Source: Actinoallomurus bryophytorum
GTDB taxonomy: Bacteria > Actinomycetota > Actinomycetes > Streptosporangiales > Streptosporangiaceae
DNA length: 64,000 nucleotides
NCBI RefSeq assembly: GCF_006716425.1
Contig: NZ_VFOZ01000001.1
Location: forward strand, 2,604,001-2,668,000
Direction of reading: 5' to 3'
Part shown: one piece after another, positions 43,323 through 51,753 of the stretch
How the letters are laid out: each line of letters starts with the position of its first letter
How positions within the stretch are numbered: position 1 is the first letter of the stretch
The notes under the pieces: generated by a model
The model's database searches: none
What the model was told of the DNA's origin: nothing
The model's input: the letters and a program-made list of their open reading frames with translations, nothing else
Position numbers and translations under genes: made by a program

Positions 43323-43342
43323 GTTAGCAAGGCCGTTAGCAA
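43323..43342. promoter_or_regulatory. Paired GTTAGCAA repeats, candidate integrase arm sites (right)
   Basis: GTTAGCAA at 43323-43330 and 43335-43342 has the same 12-bp period and orientation as the pair at 20807-20826 near the left end. It abuts the attR repeat. Confidence 0.55.
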
Positions 43343-43427
43343 AAGGCCCCTTCCGAAGATCGGAAGGGGCCTTTGAGCTGGGAGCCGCCTATCGGAATCG
43401 AACCGATGACCTATTCATTACGAGTGA
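43342..43427. repeat. attR: direct repeat copy, tRNA-Thr 3' part plus terminator
   Basis: Identical to 20627-20712. It supplies the 3' part of the functional tRNA-Thr (CGT) and its terminator hairpin, restoring the gene after integration. Integration occurred within the tRNA, near the anticodon stem. Confidence 0.92.
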
Positions 43428-43455
43428 ATCGCTCTGCCGACTGAGCTAAGGCGGC
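43383..43455 (-). tRNA. tRNA-Thr (CGT)
   Basis: On the minus strand: acceptor GCCGCCT pairs with AGGCGGC, D arm GCTC/GAGC, anticodon arm ATTCA-CTCGTAA-TGAAT (anticodon CGT, codon ACG), T arm TCGG-TTCGATT-CCGA. It is the attachment target of the AICE and the 3' half is shared with attL. Confidence 0.95.
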
Positions 43456-43457
43456 TT

Positions 43458-43476
43458 GTCGCACCAGGGGTGCGAC
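43458..43476. other. Hairpin at the tRNA-Thr 5' side
   Basis: GTCGCACC-AGG-GGTGCGAC is an 8-bp perfect stem directly upstream (minus-strand sense) of the tRNA-Thr 5' end. It may be a terminator of upstream transcription or a precursor leader structure. Confidence 0.45.
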
Positions 43477-43521
43477 GCCCGACGAGTCTACCGGGTTCCC
43501 CGTACTCCTCGTGCAACCCAG

Positions 43522-45021
43522 TCAGTGGCACATGCTGTTCTTCTTCGGCGGGTTGCCCGTGACCAGGTAGCGGTCGACCGCGCTCGTGATGCACGGGTTG
43601 CCCTGAAGGTATGCGGTGTGGCCGTCGCCGTCCAGCGACAGCAGGACTCCGGACCGGAGTTCGGCGGCGAGGTTCTGGGCCCACTTGTACGGTGTGGCCG
43701 GGTCGCGTGTCGTGCCGACGACCACGATCGGCCTGGAGCCGCCGGCGTGCAGGGGGCGGGGCTGTTCGTGGCTCTGGACCGGCCAGTAGGCGCACGGCAG
43801 TGTGCCCCACACCACGAACTGGCCGAAGATCGGGGCGGCCTTCTTCGCCTTGGCCGCCTCGTCCTTCCATGGGCCGAGCGACCGCGAGTACGGCTTGTCC
43901 ACGCAGTTGACGGCCATGTTGGCCTCGCTCTGGTTGGAGTACGAGCCGTCCTTGTTGCGCTCGACCAAGAGGTCGCCCAGGCGCAGCAGTGTCGTGCCGT
44001 CGCCCTGTTCGATGGCGCTCTTCAGGGCCAGGCGCAGGATCGGCCAGGTCTGCTTGTTGTACAGCGCCGATGCCACGCCGAGTTCGACCAGGGACTCGTC
44101 GACCACGCGTCCGTCGCCCAGGTTGTTCTTCAACGGCTTCTTGTCCGTCTGGGCGAACAGCTTCTGGAGCCGTACGAGCGCGGAGTGCGTCGTGCCGCTG
44201 CCCAGGGGGCAGTCGGCGACCTTCACGCAGTCCGCGGCGAACGCGTGCACCGCCGTGTCGAAGCCCTTGGCCTGTTCGATGTTGACCGCGTCGCCGGACA
44301 GTTTCGGGTCGACGGCGCCGTCCAGGACCATGGCGCGTACGCGGCGCGGGAACAGGTCGGCGTAGTAGGCGCCCAGGTACGTGCCGTACGACGCCCCGTA
44401 GTACGTCATGCCGGCGTCGCCGACGGCGGCTCGGAGGATGTCCATGTCCTTGGCTGCGTTGATCGTGCCGACGTAGGGCAGCAGGGACGGGATGCGGGTC
44501 CTGCAGTCGTCGGCCCAGTTCTTGCTGACGCGCACCAGGTCGTTCATCTCGCCGGCGTCATCGGGCGAGGTGTCGGTGGCGAAGAACCGGTCGAGCTCCT
44601 TGCTCGAGAGGCAACGGACGGCGGGCTTGGTCTGGTTGACGCCTCGAGGGTCGAAGCCGACGAGGTCGAAGTTCTTGCGCAGGTCCGCGCCGTACTGGCG
44701 GGCGGCGTCGCGGACGAACTGCACGCCCGAGCCGCCGGGGCCGCCCGGGTTGATCAGCAGGGAGCCCTTGCGCTGGCCCTCGGCGGGCAGGCGGATGACC
44801 GACATCGTGATGCGCGTGCCGTCCGGGCGGGCGTAGTCGAGTGGCATGTGGAGGGTTCCGCACTGGAAGCCGCCGCCGCAGTCCTTCCAGGAGACGCGCT
44901 GCGCATAGAAATGCGCGATCCCGCTCGGCGACGGGGCCGCCTTCGAATTCGGGGTGCCCGTGCATGCTGCCGCCACGAAGGCGGCCACGGCCAGCCCGGT
45001 CACCGTACGGAACTTTTTCAC
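43522..45021 (-). CDS. Secreted alpha/beta-hydrolase lipoprotein, tripeptidyl aminopeptidase-like
   Basis: The 499-aa lipoprotein has a lipobox (VAAACTG, Cys20), the oxyanion/GxG motif NPGGPGGSG, nucleophile elbow GASYGTYLG (Ser211), and C-terminal TTRDPATPY (Asp) and DGDGHTAY (His). This is the tripeptidyl-aminopeptidase-like clan S33 family (SlpD/E, Tap). It probably trims peptides outside the membrane. It is transcribed toward the tRNA-Thr/AICE boundary. In several actinomycetes this gene lies next to the PSP1/ricT gene, consistent with the neighbour. Confidence 0.88.
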   Translation of the reverse strand: MKKFRTVTGLAVAAFVAAACTGTPNSKAAPSPSGIAHFYAQRVSWKDCGGGFQCGTLHMPLDYARPDGTRITMSVIRLPAEGQRKGSLLINPGGPGGSGVQFVRDAARQYGADLRKNFDLVGFDPRGVNQTKPAVRCLSSKELDRFFATDTSPDDAGEMNDLVRVSKNWADDCRTRIPSLLPYVGTINAAKDMDILRAAVGDAGMTYYGASYGTYLGAYYADLFPRRVRAMVLDGAVDPKLSGDAVNIEQAKGFDTAVHAFAADCVKVADCPLGSGTTHSALVRLQKLFAQTDKKPLKNNLGDGRVVDESLVELGVASALYNKQTWPILRLALKSAIEQGDGTTLLRLGDLLVERNKDGSYSNQSEANMAVNCVDKPYSRSLGPWKDEAAKAKKAAPIFGQFVVWGTLPCAYWPVQSHEQPRPLHAGGSRPIVVVGTTRDPATPYKWAQNLAAELRSGVLLSLDGDGHTAYLQGNPCITSAVDRYLVTGNPPKKNSMCH

Positions 45022-45087
45022 GCCGTTACCGTTCTCGTCGCCGATGTGTTCGCAGGCAGCCTACGCTCGCTGACTGCCACAACACCG

Positions 45088-45936
45088 TTACCCAGCGTTC
45101 GGCGAGTCATCCTGATTGTCGTCGTAGCGCTCCTCGTGCTGCTGGCGTGGTGAGCAGACCGAGGCGACCGGGCAGGCGCATTTGCGGCCGCCGTCCAGGC
45201 GGACGTTCACGGTGTCGGAGGGGACATTGCGGCCGACGACCTGCCCGTTGCCGGACGGTGTGCCGACGCGCTCGCCGAGCTTGGGCATGCGGTCGTGCGC
45301 CTCGACGTACAGCGGGTGTTCGTACTTCAGGCAGCACATGAGCCGGCCGCAGGCACCCGCGATGCGCAGCGGGTTGACCGGCAGGTCCTGCTCCTTGGCC
45401 ATCCGTACGGACACCGGCTCGAAGTCCTTCAGGAACGTCGCGCAGCACAGGTCACGCCCGCAGGGGCCGATGCCGCCCTGGAGCCGTGCCTCGTCGCGCG
45501 GTCCGACCTGCCGCAGCTCGACCCGGGCCTTCATGGAACGTGCCAGGTCGCGGACCAGGGCGCGGAAGTCGACGCGGTGCGGCGCGGAGAAGTAGACGCG
45601 GAAGACGTTGTCGGCGTCGAGATAGTCGACCCCGATGACCTTCATCGGCAGTTCGTGCTTGCGGATCAGCTTCTTGGCGATCGAGCGGGACTCGGCCCGC
45701 CGGCGCCGGTTGGCCTCGTCGCGGGCCAGGTGCTCCTCGTCGGCGATGCCCGCGCACAGGGGCAGGCCCTCGACGTCCTCGGAGATGTACTGCGGCGCCC
45801 AGATGCATTCGGCCACCTCGGGGCCGGAGTCGGTGGGCACGAGCACCTTGTCGCCGACCTTGGGGGTGTGCGGCCCCGGATCGAGGTAGTAGAGCCGTCC
45901 GTACCGCGTGAAGCTGACGGCCATCATCATGCCCAT
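45088..45936 (-). CDS. ricT: RicT/PSP1-like protein (regulatory iron-sulfur complex subunit)
   Basis: The 282-aa protein is a PSP1-domain (RicT/YaaT) family member: VSFTRYGRLYYLDPG at the start, GIGPCGRDLCCATFLKDFEPV and GACGRLMCCLKYEH hold the conserved CxxxxCC and CxxxxCC clusters. In Bacillus subtilis RicT with RicA/RicF forms a [4Fe-4S] complex that stimulates RNase Y. Actinobacterial role is less known. Usually it stands beside holB; here about 9.5 kb of other genes lies between, see findings. Confidence 0.9.
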   Translation of the reverse strand: MGMMMAVSFTRYGRLYYLDPGPHTPKVGDKVLVPTDSGPEVAECIWAPQYISEDVEGLPLCAGIADEEHLARDEANRRRRAESRSIAKKLIRKHELPMKVIGVDYLDADNVFRVYFSAPHRVDFRALVRDLARSMKARVELRQVGPRDEARLQGGIGPCGRDLCCATFLKDFEPVSVRMAKEQDLPVNPLRIAGACGRLMCCLKYEHPLYVEAHDRMPKLGERVGTPSGNGQVVGRNVPSDTVNVRLDGGRKCACPVASVCSPRQQHEERYDDNQDDSPNAG

Positions 45937-46068
45937 GCCTCGCTCCGTCCGGTCGACTCAATGGTCAGCCTACGCGCCCGCGAACCAGCATCAAACGGGC
46001 AAGATCATCGGGTGGCCAGGTGGTGACAGATTCCTTGACTGTGCCACCGCGGCGGCGTACGAGTGATC

Positions 46069-46082
46069 TGACAACGTTGTCA
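46069..46082. promoter_or_regulatory. LacI-type operator
   Basis: TGACAACGTTGTCA is a perfect 14-bp palindrome with a central CG, 38 bp before the mannosidase start. Palindromes of this type are classic sites for LacI-family sugar regulators in actinomycetes; here it would control the GH92 gene. Confidence 0.72.
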
Positions 46083-46119
46083 TGAGCCCTGTCTCCCCTC
46101 CGCGAAAGGGCGCATCCGC

Positions 46120-48873
46120 ATGGCCTTGCCCCGCCCCCTCGGCCTGCTCGTGTCCGCCGGCACGCTGCTCGCCGCACTGATCGTCCCCGTCCAAGGAGCG
46201 GCGTACGCCGCCGTCTCCGACCCCGCCTCCCTGGTCAACCCGCTGCTCGGCACGACGAACGGGGCGAACGACTTCCCCGGCGCCGACGTGCCGTTCGGCA
46301 TGACCCAGTGGAGCCCTGACACCGCCTCACGCGCACAGGGAGGCGGCTACACCTACACCAGCCCCACGATCACCGGATTCAGCCTCACTCACATGGCCGG
46401 CCCCGGCTGCGGCGCGTACGGTGACGTGCCGATCATGCCGACCACCGGCGCGATCAGCAGTCCGAGCACGGCGAGCTCGTCGTACACGCACGCGAACGAA
46501 TCCGCCTCCCCCGGCTACTACGGCGTGACGCTGGGGAACGCCGTCAAGACCGAGCTGACCACCACCACGCGCGGCGGGATCGGGCGCTTCACCTTCCCGG
46601 CCACGACGCAGGCGAACCTGCTGTTCAAGCTGACCGGCAGCCAGAACGGCGACTACGCCGACTCCTGGCAGGCGGTCAGCAACACCGAGGTCGTCGGCTC
46701 GGTGACGAGCGGCCACTTCTGCGGCGCCGGCAACACCTACACGCTGCACTTCTCGGTCGCCTTCGACCAGCCGTTCACCACCGGCACGTGGCTCGCCTCG
46801 GGCGTCAAGGCCGGCGCCAGGACGATCTCGGCGAAGTCCGCGCAGCAGACGACCCGCAAGGCGGCCGCCAAGAACGCCGCCGAGCAGGTCGGCAAGCCGA
46901 AGCTGCACGGTACGCAACAGGCCCAGGCGGCACCGCTCGCGGACCCGAACGGCGGCTACCTGACGTTCAACACCACGACGAACCACGTCGTGAACGCCCG
47001 GATCGGCATCTCGTTCACCTCGGACGCGAACGCGAAGGCCAACCGTGACGCGGAGGTGGCGAACTTCGACTTCGACGGCAAGCGCACCGCCGCTTACAAC
47101 GCCTGGAACGACGCGCTCGGCAAGATCCAGACGTCGGGCGGCACGACCGCGCAGCAGCACGTCTTCTACACCGCGCTCTACCACGCGCTGCTGCACCCGA
47201 ACGTGTTCAGCGACGCCAACGGCCAGTACATGGGCTTCGACAACGCCGTCCACTCGGTCGCCTCGGGCCACGCCCAGTACGCGAACTACTCGGGCTGGGA
47301 CATCTATCGCAGTCAGGCGCAGCTCATCGGCATGATCGCGCCATCGCAGGCGAGTGACGTGGCGCAGTCGGCGGTCAACGACTACGCGCAGAGCACCCGG
47401 CTGCCCAAGTGGGCCCAGGCCAACGGCGAGTCCTACGTCATGGTCGGCGACCCGGCCGACTCGATCATCGCCGACATCTACGCCTTCGGCGGTAAGGGCT
47501 TCGACACCACCGCGGCCAAGAACGCGATGATCCACGGGGCGACCGTAGCCAACAACGACCGCCCCGGCCTGAACTACCTTGACAGCATCGGTTACCTGCC
47601 GAGCGACGGGTCGTACGGCTGCTGCAACTACTACGGGTCGGTCTCGACCACTCTGGAGTACAACACCGCCGACTTCGCACTCGGGGCCTTCGCCGGGGCA
47701 CTCGGGGACACCGCGAACCAGACGAAGTTCGTCAACCGCGCCCAGGACTGGAAGAACGTCCTCAACACCTCCAGCGGCTTCGTACAGCCACGTACGGCCA
47801 GCGGCGGGTGGGCGGGCGGCTTCAGCCCGACCAGCGGCGACAACATGGTCGAGGGAACATCCTGGCAGTACACCGGCATGGTGCCGTTCAACGTGCGCGG
47901 TCTCGCCGACGCCAAGGGCGGCAACGCCGGGCTGATCTCCTACCTCGACCACGTGCTCGGCGCCTTCAACGGCAGCGGCGGTGACCACGCCGACCTCGGC
48001 AACGAGCCGAGCGTCGAACTGCCCTGGGAGTACGACTACGTCGGCCAGCCGTGGAAGACCCAGTCGGTCATCCGCAACGTGCAGAACCAGCTGTGGCCGG
48101 ACTCCCCGACCGGCTGGGGCGTCGGCAACGACGACCTCGGCACGATGAGCGCCTGGTACGTCTGGTCGGCGATGGGAATCTTCCCCGAGACGCCCGGCAC
48201 GGCCGACCTGGCACTGGGCAGCTCGATGTTCACGCAGGTCGTGATCACGCTCAGCACCGGGAACAAGCTGACGATCAACGCACCCCAGGCCGCCACCAAC
48301 GCGCCGTACGTGCAGAGTGCGACGTGGAACGGCGGAAACTGGAACAACGCGTACCTGCCGGCGTCCGCGGTGTCGAGCGGCGGCACGCTCAACACCACGC
48401 TGGGCACCGCCGCCAACACGTCCTGGGCGACCGCGGCGTCCTCCGCGCCCCCGTCCTACGCGGGGTCCGGCGGATCCGGTGGGCACACCGGTCCGATCAC
48501 CTCGGGCATCGCCGGGAAGTGCGTCGACGTGAAGAACAGCGGTACGGCCAACGGCACCGCGGTGCAGATCTACACCTGTAACTCCTCCAACGCCCAGCAG
48601 TGGACGGTGCCGGGGAACGGGACGCTGACCGCGTTCGGGAAGTGCCTGGACGTCAGCAACAGCGGCACGGCGAACGGCACCAAGGTCCAGTTGTACGACT
48701 GCAACAGCTCCGGCGCCCAGCAATGGACCTACAACGCCACGGCCAAGTCACTGACCAACCCCGGGTCGGGCAAGTGCCTGGACGACCCGAACAGTACGAC
48801 GACGGATGGCACCCAGTTGCAGATCTACACCTGCAACGCGAGTACCGCTCAGCAGTGGACGCTGCCGAGCTGA
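46120..48873 (+). CDS. Secreted GH92 alpha-mannosidase-like enzyme with ricin-type lectin domain
   Basis: The 917-aa protein has a signal peptide (MALPRPLGLLVSAGTLLAALIVPVQGAAYA), a two-domain GH92 catalytic region (residues about 30-760) with NPLLGTTNGANDFPGADVPFG, YSGWDIYRSQAQLIGMIAP, NTADFALGAFAGALGD and DDLGTMSAWYVWSAMGIFPETPG, and a C-terminal ricin-type beta-trefoil (about 785-917) with three QQW repeats (AQQWTVPGNG, AQQWTYNATA, AQQWTLPS). GH92 enzymes are calcium-dependent exo-alpha-mannosidases acting on alpha-1,2/1,3 mannose. An Ala/Lys/Gln-rich insert at about residues 230-275 is unusual. The lectin domain probably anchors the enzyme to its glycan substrate. Confidence 0.92.
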   Translation: MALPRPLGLLVSAGTLLAALIVPVQGAAYAAVSDPASLVNPLLGTTNGANDFPGADVPFGMTQWSPDTASRAQGGGYTYTSPTITGFSLTHMAGPGCGAYGDVPIMPTTGAISSPSTASSSYTHANESASPGYYGVTLGNAVKTELTTTTRGGIGRFTFPATTQANLLFKLTGSQNGDYADSWQAVSNTEVVGSVTSGHFCGAGNTYTLHFSVAFDQPFTTGTWLASGVKAGARTISAKSAQQTTRKAAAKNAAEQVGKPKLHGTQQAQAAPLADPNGGYLTFNTTTNHVVNARIGISFTSDANAKANRDAEVANFDFDGKRTAAYNAWNDALGKIQTSGGTTAQQHVFYTALYHALLHPNVFSDANGQYMGFDNAVHSVASGHAQYANYSGWDIYRSQAQLIGMIAPSQASDVAQSAVNDYAQSTRLPKWAQANGESYVMVGDPADSIIADIYAFGGKGFDTTAAKNAMIHGATVANNDRPGLNYLDSIGYLPSDGSYGCCNYYGSVSTTLEYNTADFALGAFAGALGDTANQTKFVNRAQDWKNVLNTSSGFVQPRTASGGWAGGFSPTSGDNMVEGTSWQYTGMVPFNVRGLADAKGGNAGLISYLDHVLGAFNGSGGDHADLGNEPSVELPWEYDYVGQPWKTQSVIRNVQNQLWPDSPTGWGVGNDDLGTMSAWYVWSAMGIFPETPGTADLALGSSMFTQVVITLSTGNKLTINAPQAATNAPYVQSATWNGGNWNNAYLPASAVSSGGTLNTTLGTAANTSWATAASSAPPSYAGSGGSGGHTGPITSGIAGKCVDVKNSGTANGTAVQIYTCNSSNAQQWTVPGNGTLTAFGKCLDVSNSGTANGTKVQLYDCNSSGAQQWTYNATAKSLTNPGSGKCLDDPNSTTTDGTQLQIYTCNASTAQQWTLPS

Positions 48874-48883
48874 CTCCTCCGAG

Positions 48884-48924
48884 GGGGACCGTCCAGGGCC
48901 GCAGCGGCGTCCTGGGCGGTCCCC
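48884..48924. terminator. Hairpin terminator of GH92 gene
   Basis: GGGGACCGTCCAGG / CCTGGGCGGTCCCC is a near-perfect 14-bp stem, loop GCCGCAGCGGCGT, 11 bp after the mannosidase stop. Confidence 0.75.
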
Positions 48925-48943
48925 TTCAGTACGGTGGGCGCCC

Positions 48944-49315
48944 ATGAAGTCCCTTTCACCCCTCGGGCTCGCCGCGTTTCTCGCCGGAGCCGGCATGACC
49001 CACTTCCTCCGCCCCCGCCCGTACGACGCGATCGTCCCCTCCCGGCTGCCGGGCAAGCCGCGTACCTGGACGTACGTGAGCGGTCTCGCCGAGCTCGGGT
49101 GCGCCGTCGCGGTGGCCACTCCCCGTACGCGGCGGGCCGGTGCGCTCGCCACCGCGGGCCTGTTCGTCGGCGTCTTCCCGGCCAACGTGAAAATGGCCTA
49201 TGACTGGCGCCACCGGCCGCTGCCGCACCGCGCCGCGGCGTACGGCCGCCTCCCCCTGCAGGCACCTCTGGTCGCCTGGGCCCTGGCCGTCGCGCGCGAT
49301 GCGGGGCGCCGTTGA
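48944..49315 (+). CDS. DoxX-like small membrane protein
   Basis: The 123-aa protein has three to four hydrophobic helices (LGLAAFLAGAGMTHFL, WTYVSGLAELGCAVAV, AGALATAGLFVGVFPANVKMAY, LQAPLVAWALAVAR). The PRPYDAIVP segment after the first helix and NVKMA in the third are typical of DoxX-like small membrane proteins. ATG 48944 lies within a few bases of the previous terminator, so it may have its own promoter. Role is not known. Confidence 0.75.
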   Translation: MKSLSPLGLAAFLAGAGMTHFLRPRPYDAIVPSRLPGKPRTWTYVSGLAELGCAVAVATPRTRRAGALATAGLFVGVFPANVKMAYDWRHRPLPHRAAAYGRLPLQAPLVAWALAVARDAGRR

Positions 49316-49358
49316 GGATCGCGGTGCGCGGCGGTTGATCGCGTTAAGACCGGATCGG

Positions 49359-49745
49359 TCAGGTGTTGCGCGATTTCTTCGCGTGCGGGCCGCTCCAGCC
49401 GTGTGTGGACCCGGCCGGCTGCTCGACCGAGGCGAGCGTTATCGCGAAAGCCGCTCCGGCCACAACGAGCATGAGGCTGATGAGTACGCCGATAACGATC
49501 GGCCCTTTTGTGACAACAGTGGCGGCCGCACCTAAGACTCCACCGGCAGTGATCGACCCGATGAGCGTAAGCGGCCTGGTCCGCCGGCGAAGCCGGGCGA
49601 TCTCACGACTTGCCTGATAGGTGCGGACTTCATCCAATGCCTGCACGTAAGCGGATCGCAGATAAGGCGCGTCCATGGCGGCGCCCTCACTTTCGATCCA
49701 GTGCACGGAGTCCTGATCAACGATCGTTTCGATTCGTGGTTTCAT
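49359..49745 (-). CDS. Membrane protein, possibly DUF-like
   Basis: The 128-aa protein has an N-terminal soluble part (KPRIETIVDQDSVHWIESEGAAMDAPYLRSAYVQALDEVRTYQASREIARLRRRTRPL) and two transmembrane helices (LIGSITAGGVLGAAATVV, IVIGVLISLMLVVAGAAFAITL). AGGAGGGG precedes ATG 49745. No family recognised. It is followed downstream by no same-strand gene and preceded by the GAF-like protein, so the two may form a unit. Confidence 0.6.
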   Translation of the reverse strand: MKPRIETIVDQDSVHWIESEGAAMDAPYLRSAYVQALDEVRTYQASREIARLRRRTRPLTLIGSITAGGVLGAAATVVTKGPIVIGVLISLMLVVAGAAFAITLASVEQPAGSTHGWSGPHAKKSRNT

Positions 49746-49800
49746 GAGCCCCTCCTCAAACCACACACTCATTACAGTTTCTTCCCCCACCGAACACTTC

Positions 49801-50586
49801 TCAAGCCTTTTTTGGAATAAGAGCCAGTCCGGCACCCAAGAGATTGCCGAGCGTCTTCATGATTGCCATATCGAGTTCGCTGAACGAATCGGCCTCCGGC
49901 GAATCGACCAGGAGCGCACCAAAACGCAGGTCCCCGGCGGTGACCGCAACTGCGATAAAAGTACGGTACGAACGATTTGGCCTCATCCCCTCGGGTGCAT
50001 CCTTTGTCAGGTCCGGGTAGATGAGGGACTGTCCCTCCCTCATCATCTTGAACATGTTCCGGCCACCCGGATCGCTTGGGTCGTCCGCGAAGATCGTCGT
50101 CGATGCCTCCGAGCGTGCGTCCTTGGCGGAGAAGCCGTCGCACTCCATCTTGGCGTCGGTCACCCGGAAGAACAGGCTCCGCGTGTCGGGAGCCGAGGGG
50201 AGCAGGCTGGCGGCGCTCAGGACGGCCTGGATGAAGTGGCCACCCAGTTGGATTTTCGTCACATCCGAGGTGGCACTTGCCAGTCTGCCCAGATAATGAT
50301 GCGCGGTGTTCAGCGAAGAGCGGAAGGCGACGATGGCGCGCTTCTGATCATTCAGGTGTGCACGTCTCACTTTCGTGGCGCGCAGCTGATTGATCGCAGA
50401 GGCGGCGATGGGCGCGATCGCACACGCTGCCGCTATCAAAAGGTTCTGGACCTGATGCTTGCCGGGAGAGCCCCCCAGCGCCCCGAAGACCACGCCGCCG
50501 AGGGTGCCGGCCACCGTCATGATCCACAAAACAGTGTACAGAGCCAGTCTCGGCAGCTCTCTTGAGATCTTTCGCGGGTCGCTCAA
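49801..50586 (-). CDS. Membrane protein with GAF-like domain
   Basis: The 261-aa protein has two N-terminal membrane helices (LALYTVLWIMTVAGTLGGVVFGAL, LLIAAACAIAPIAASAI), then a soluble alpha/beta region with FFRVTDAKMECDGFSA, SLIYPDLTKDAP, YRTFIAVAVTAGDLRFGALLVDSPEADSFSELD, which reads as a GAF domain (sensor). The TTG at 50586 with GGGGAGG upstream is preferred; a GTG at 50634 is possible. The ligand is unknown. A lone membrane-tethered GAF sensor with no output domain is unusual. Confidence 0.65.
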   Translation of the reverse strand: MSDPRKISRELPRLALYTVLWIMTVAGTLGGVVFGALGGSPGKHQVQNLLIAAACAIAPIAASAINQLRATKVRRAHLNDQKRAIVAFRSSLNTAHHYLGRLASATSDVTKIQLGGHFIQAVLSAASLLPSAPDTRSLFFRVTDAKMECDGFSAKDARSEASTTIFADDPSDPGGRNMFKMMREGQSLIYPDLTKDAPEGMRPNRSYRTFIAVAVTAGDLRFGALLVDSPEADSFSELDMAIMKTLGNLLGAGLALIPKKA

Positions 50587-50634
50587 ACTCGCCTCCCCCG
50601 TTCGCCCCAAGTTAGACCGAGAATACGGCGACAC

Positions 50635-50907
50635 AGTTCCAAATCACCCCCTGCCGACGTATACGACAAGAGCATCAGAATGTTACACCACGCCATATTG
50701 GCTCTAATGTAATGTTGATAGGTGAGGGCCAAAACCAGGAAACGCCTGAGCTCGGATGCATTTACGTGTCAAATGCCACTCGGGAATCGACAGAAATGCC
50801 GGTGGCGGAGCGACGACCGGTCCCGTGCTTTTGATCTCCGTGTACTCACGGCAAGACGGGAAGCGCCGCTCGCACCGCGCCGGAAAAGACTGTTCATCGC
50901 TCGCGGA
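50635..50907. other. Intergenic, no gene seen
   Basis: About 270 bp between the GAF-like membrane protein and the fructosamine kinase end. No conserved ORF. Confidence 0.35.
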
Positions 50908-51753
50908 TCAGAGACGCCGCGCCGCGGCGAGCACCTGGTCACGGTAGGTGGCGCCGAACAGCGCCAGGTGGACGAGGAGCGGGTGCAGCTGGTGCAGCGG
51001 CACCCTGGCCCGCCAGCCGTCCGCTAGCGGGTACGCCTCGTCGTAGGCGGCGAGGATCCGGTCGAGGTGCGGGGCGCCGAACAGGGCGAGCATGGCCAGG
51101 TCGGTCTCTCTGTGGCCGCCGTGCGCGGCCGGGTCGATCAGCCAGGCGTGGTCGTGGCCCCAAAGAACGTTGCCGGACCACAGGTCGCCGTGGATCCTGG
51201 CGGGCGGCTCCTGCGGGCCTGCGGTGTCGGCGATGTGGCCGGCGGCGCTTTCGATCTCCTGGGCGTCGCGCCCGGACATCGCGCCACGGTCCACCGCGAT
51301 GCGCACGTACGGCAGGACGCGGCGGCGGGCGTACCAGTCCGGCCAGTCGTCGCCGCCGGTGTTGTCGAGCGGGAGTTCGGCGATGTATCCCGGCCATGGG
51401 GCGCCGTAGGAGTCCGCGCCGCTCCCGTGCAGCGTGGCCAGGTCGCGGCCGAGGCGTTCGGCGGCCTGCGGCGTCGGTGATCCGCTCTCGATCCAGGGGA
51501 GGACGAGGGTCGTGTCGTCGGCGGCGAGCACGCCGGGCACCGGCGGTGGCTCGGTACGGGCGGAGGCGCGCCAGCCCTCGGCCAGCCAGCGCAGTCCGTT
51601 GGCCTCGGCGGCGAACAGGCCCTCCAGCACTCGACCGGCCTCTTTTACGAACACCCGGCGTCCGTCGGCGAGCGTCACGCGGCGCAGGCTCCATTCGTGG
51701 CCGGCACCGAGGTCGCTCTCCTCGGTGACCGTGCTGCCGAGCAGGCTCCTCAC
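50908..51753 (-). CDS. Fructosamine/ketosamine-3-kinase family protein
   Basis: The 281-aa protein has the aminoglycoside-phosphotransferase-like kinase fold: RRVFVKEAG (ATP-binding Lys), HGDLWSGNVLWG (Brenner's-type catalytic motif HGDL) and LIDPAAHGGHRETDLAM (metal-binding Asp). These residues match FN3K, which phosphorylates fructosamines or ribulosamines on proteins for deglycation. GTG start overlaps the stop of the upstream phosphatase gene by four bases (GTGA). A kinase and an LMW-PTP coupled in one unit suggests a shared step, since bacterial LMW-PTPs sometimes act on sugar phosphates in such pairs. Confidence 0.9.
   Translation of the reverse strand: MRSLLGSTVTEESDLGAGHEWSLRRVTLADGRRVFVKEAGRVLEGLFAAEANGLRWLAEGWRASARTEPPPVPGVLAADDTTLVLPWIESGSPTPQAAERLGRDLATLHGSGADSYGAPWPGYIAELPLDNTGGDDWPDWYARRRVLPYVRIAVDRGAMSGRDAQEIESAAGHIADTAGPQEPPARIHGDLWSGNVLWGHDHAWLIDPAAHGGHRETDLAMLALFGAPHLDRILAAYDEAYPLADGWRARVPLHQLHPLLVHLALFGATYRDQVLAAARRL

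Noticed and set aside
46327-48723. 798-codon minus-strand ORF across the GH92 gene
   Set aside because: Antisense shadow; the plus strand encodes a complete signal peptide, catalytic motifs and lectin repeats.
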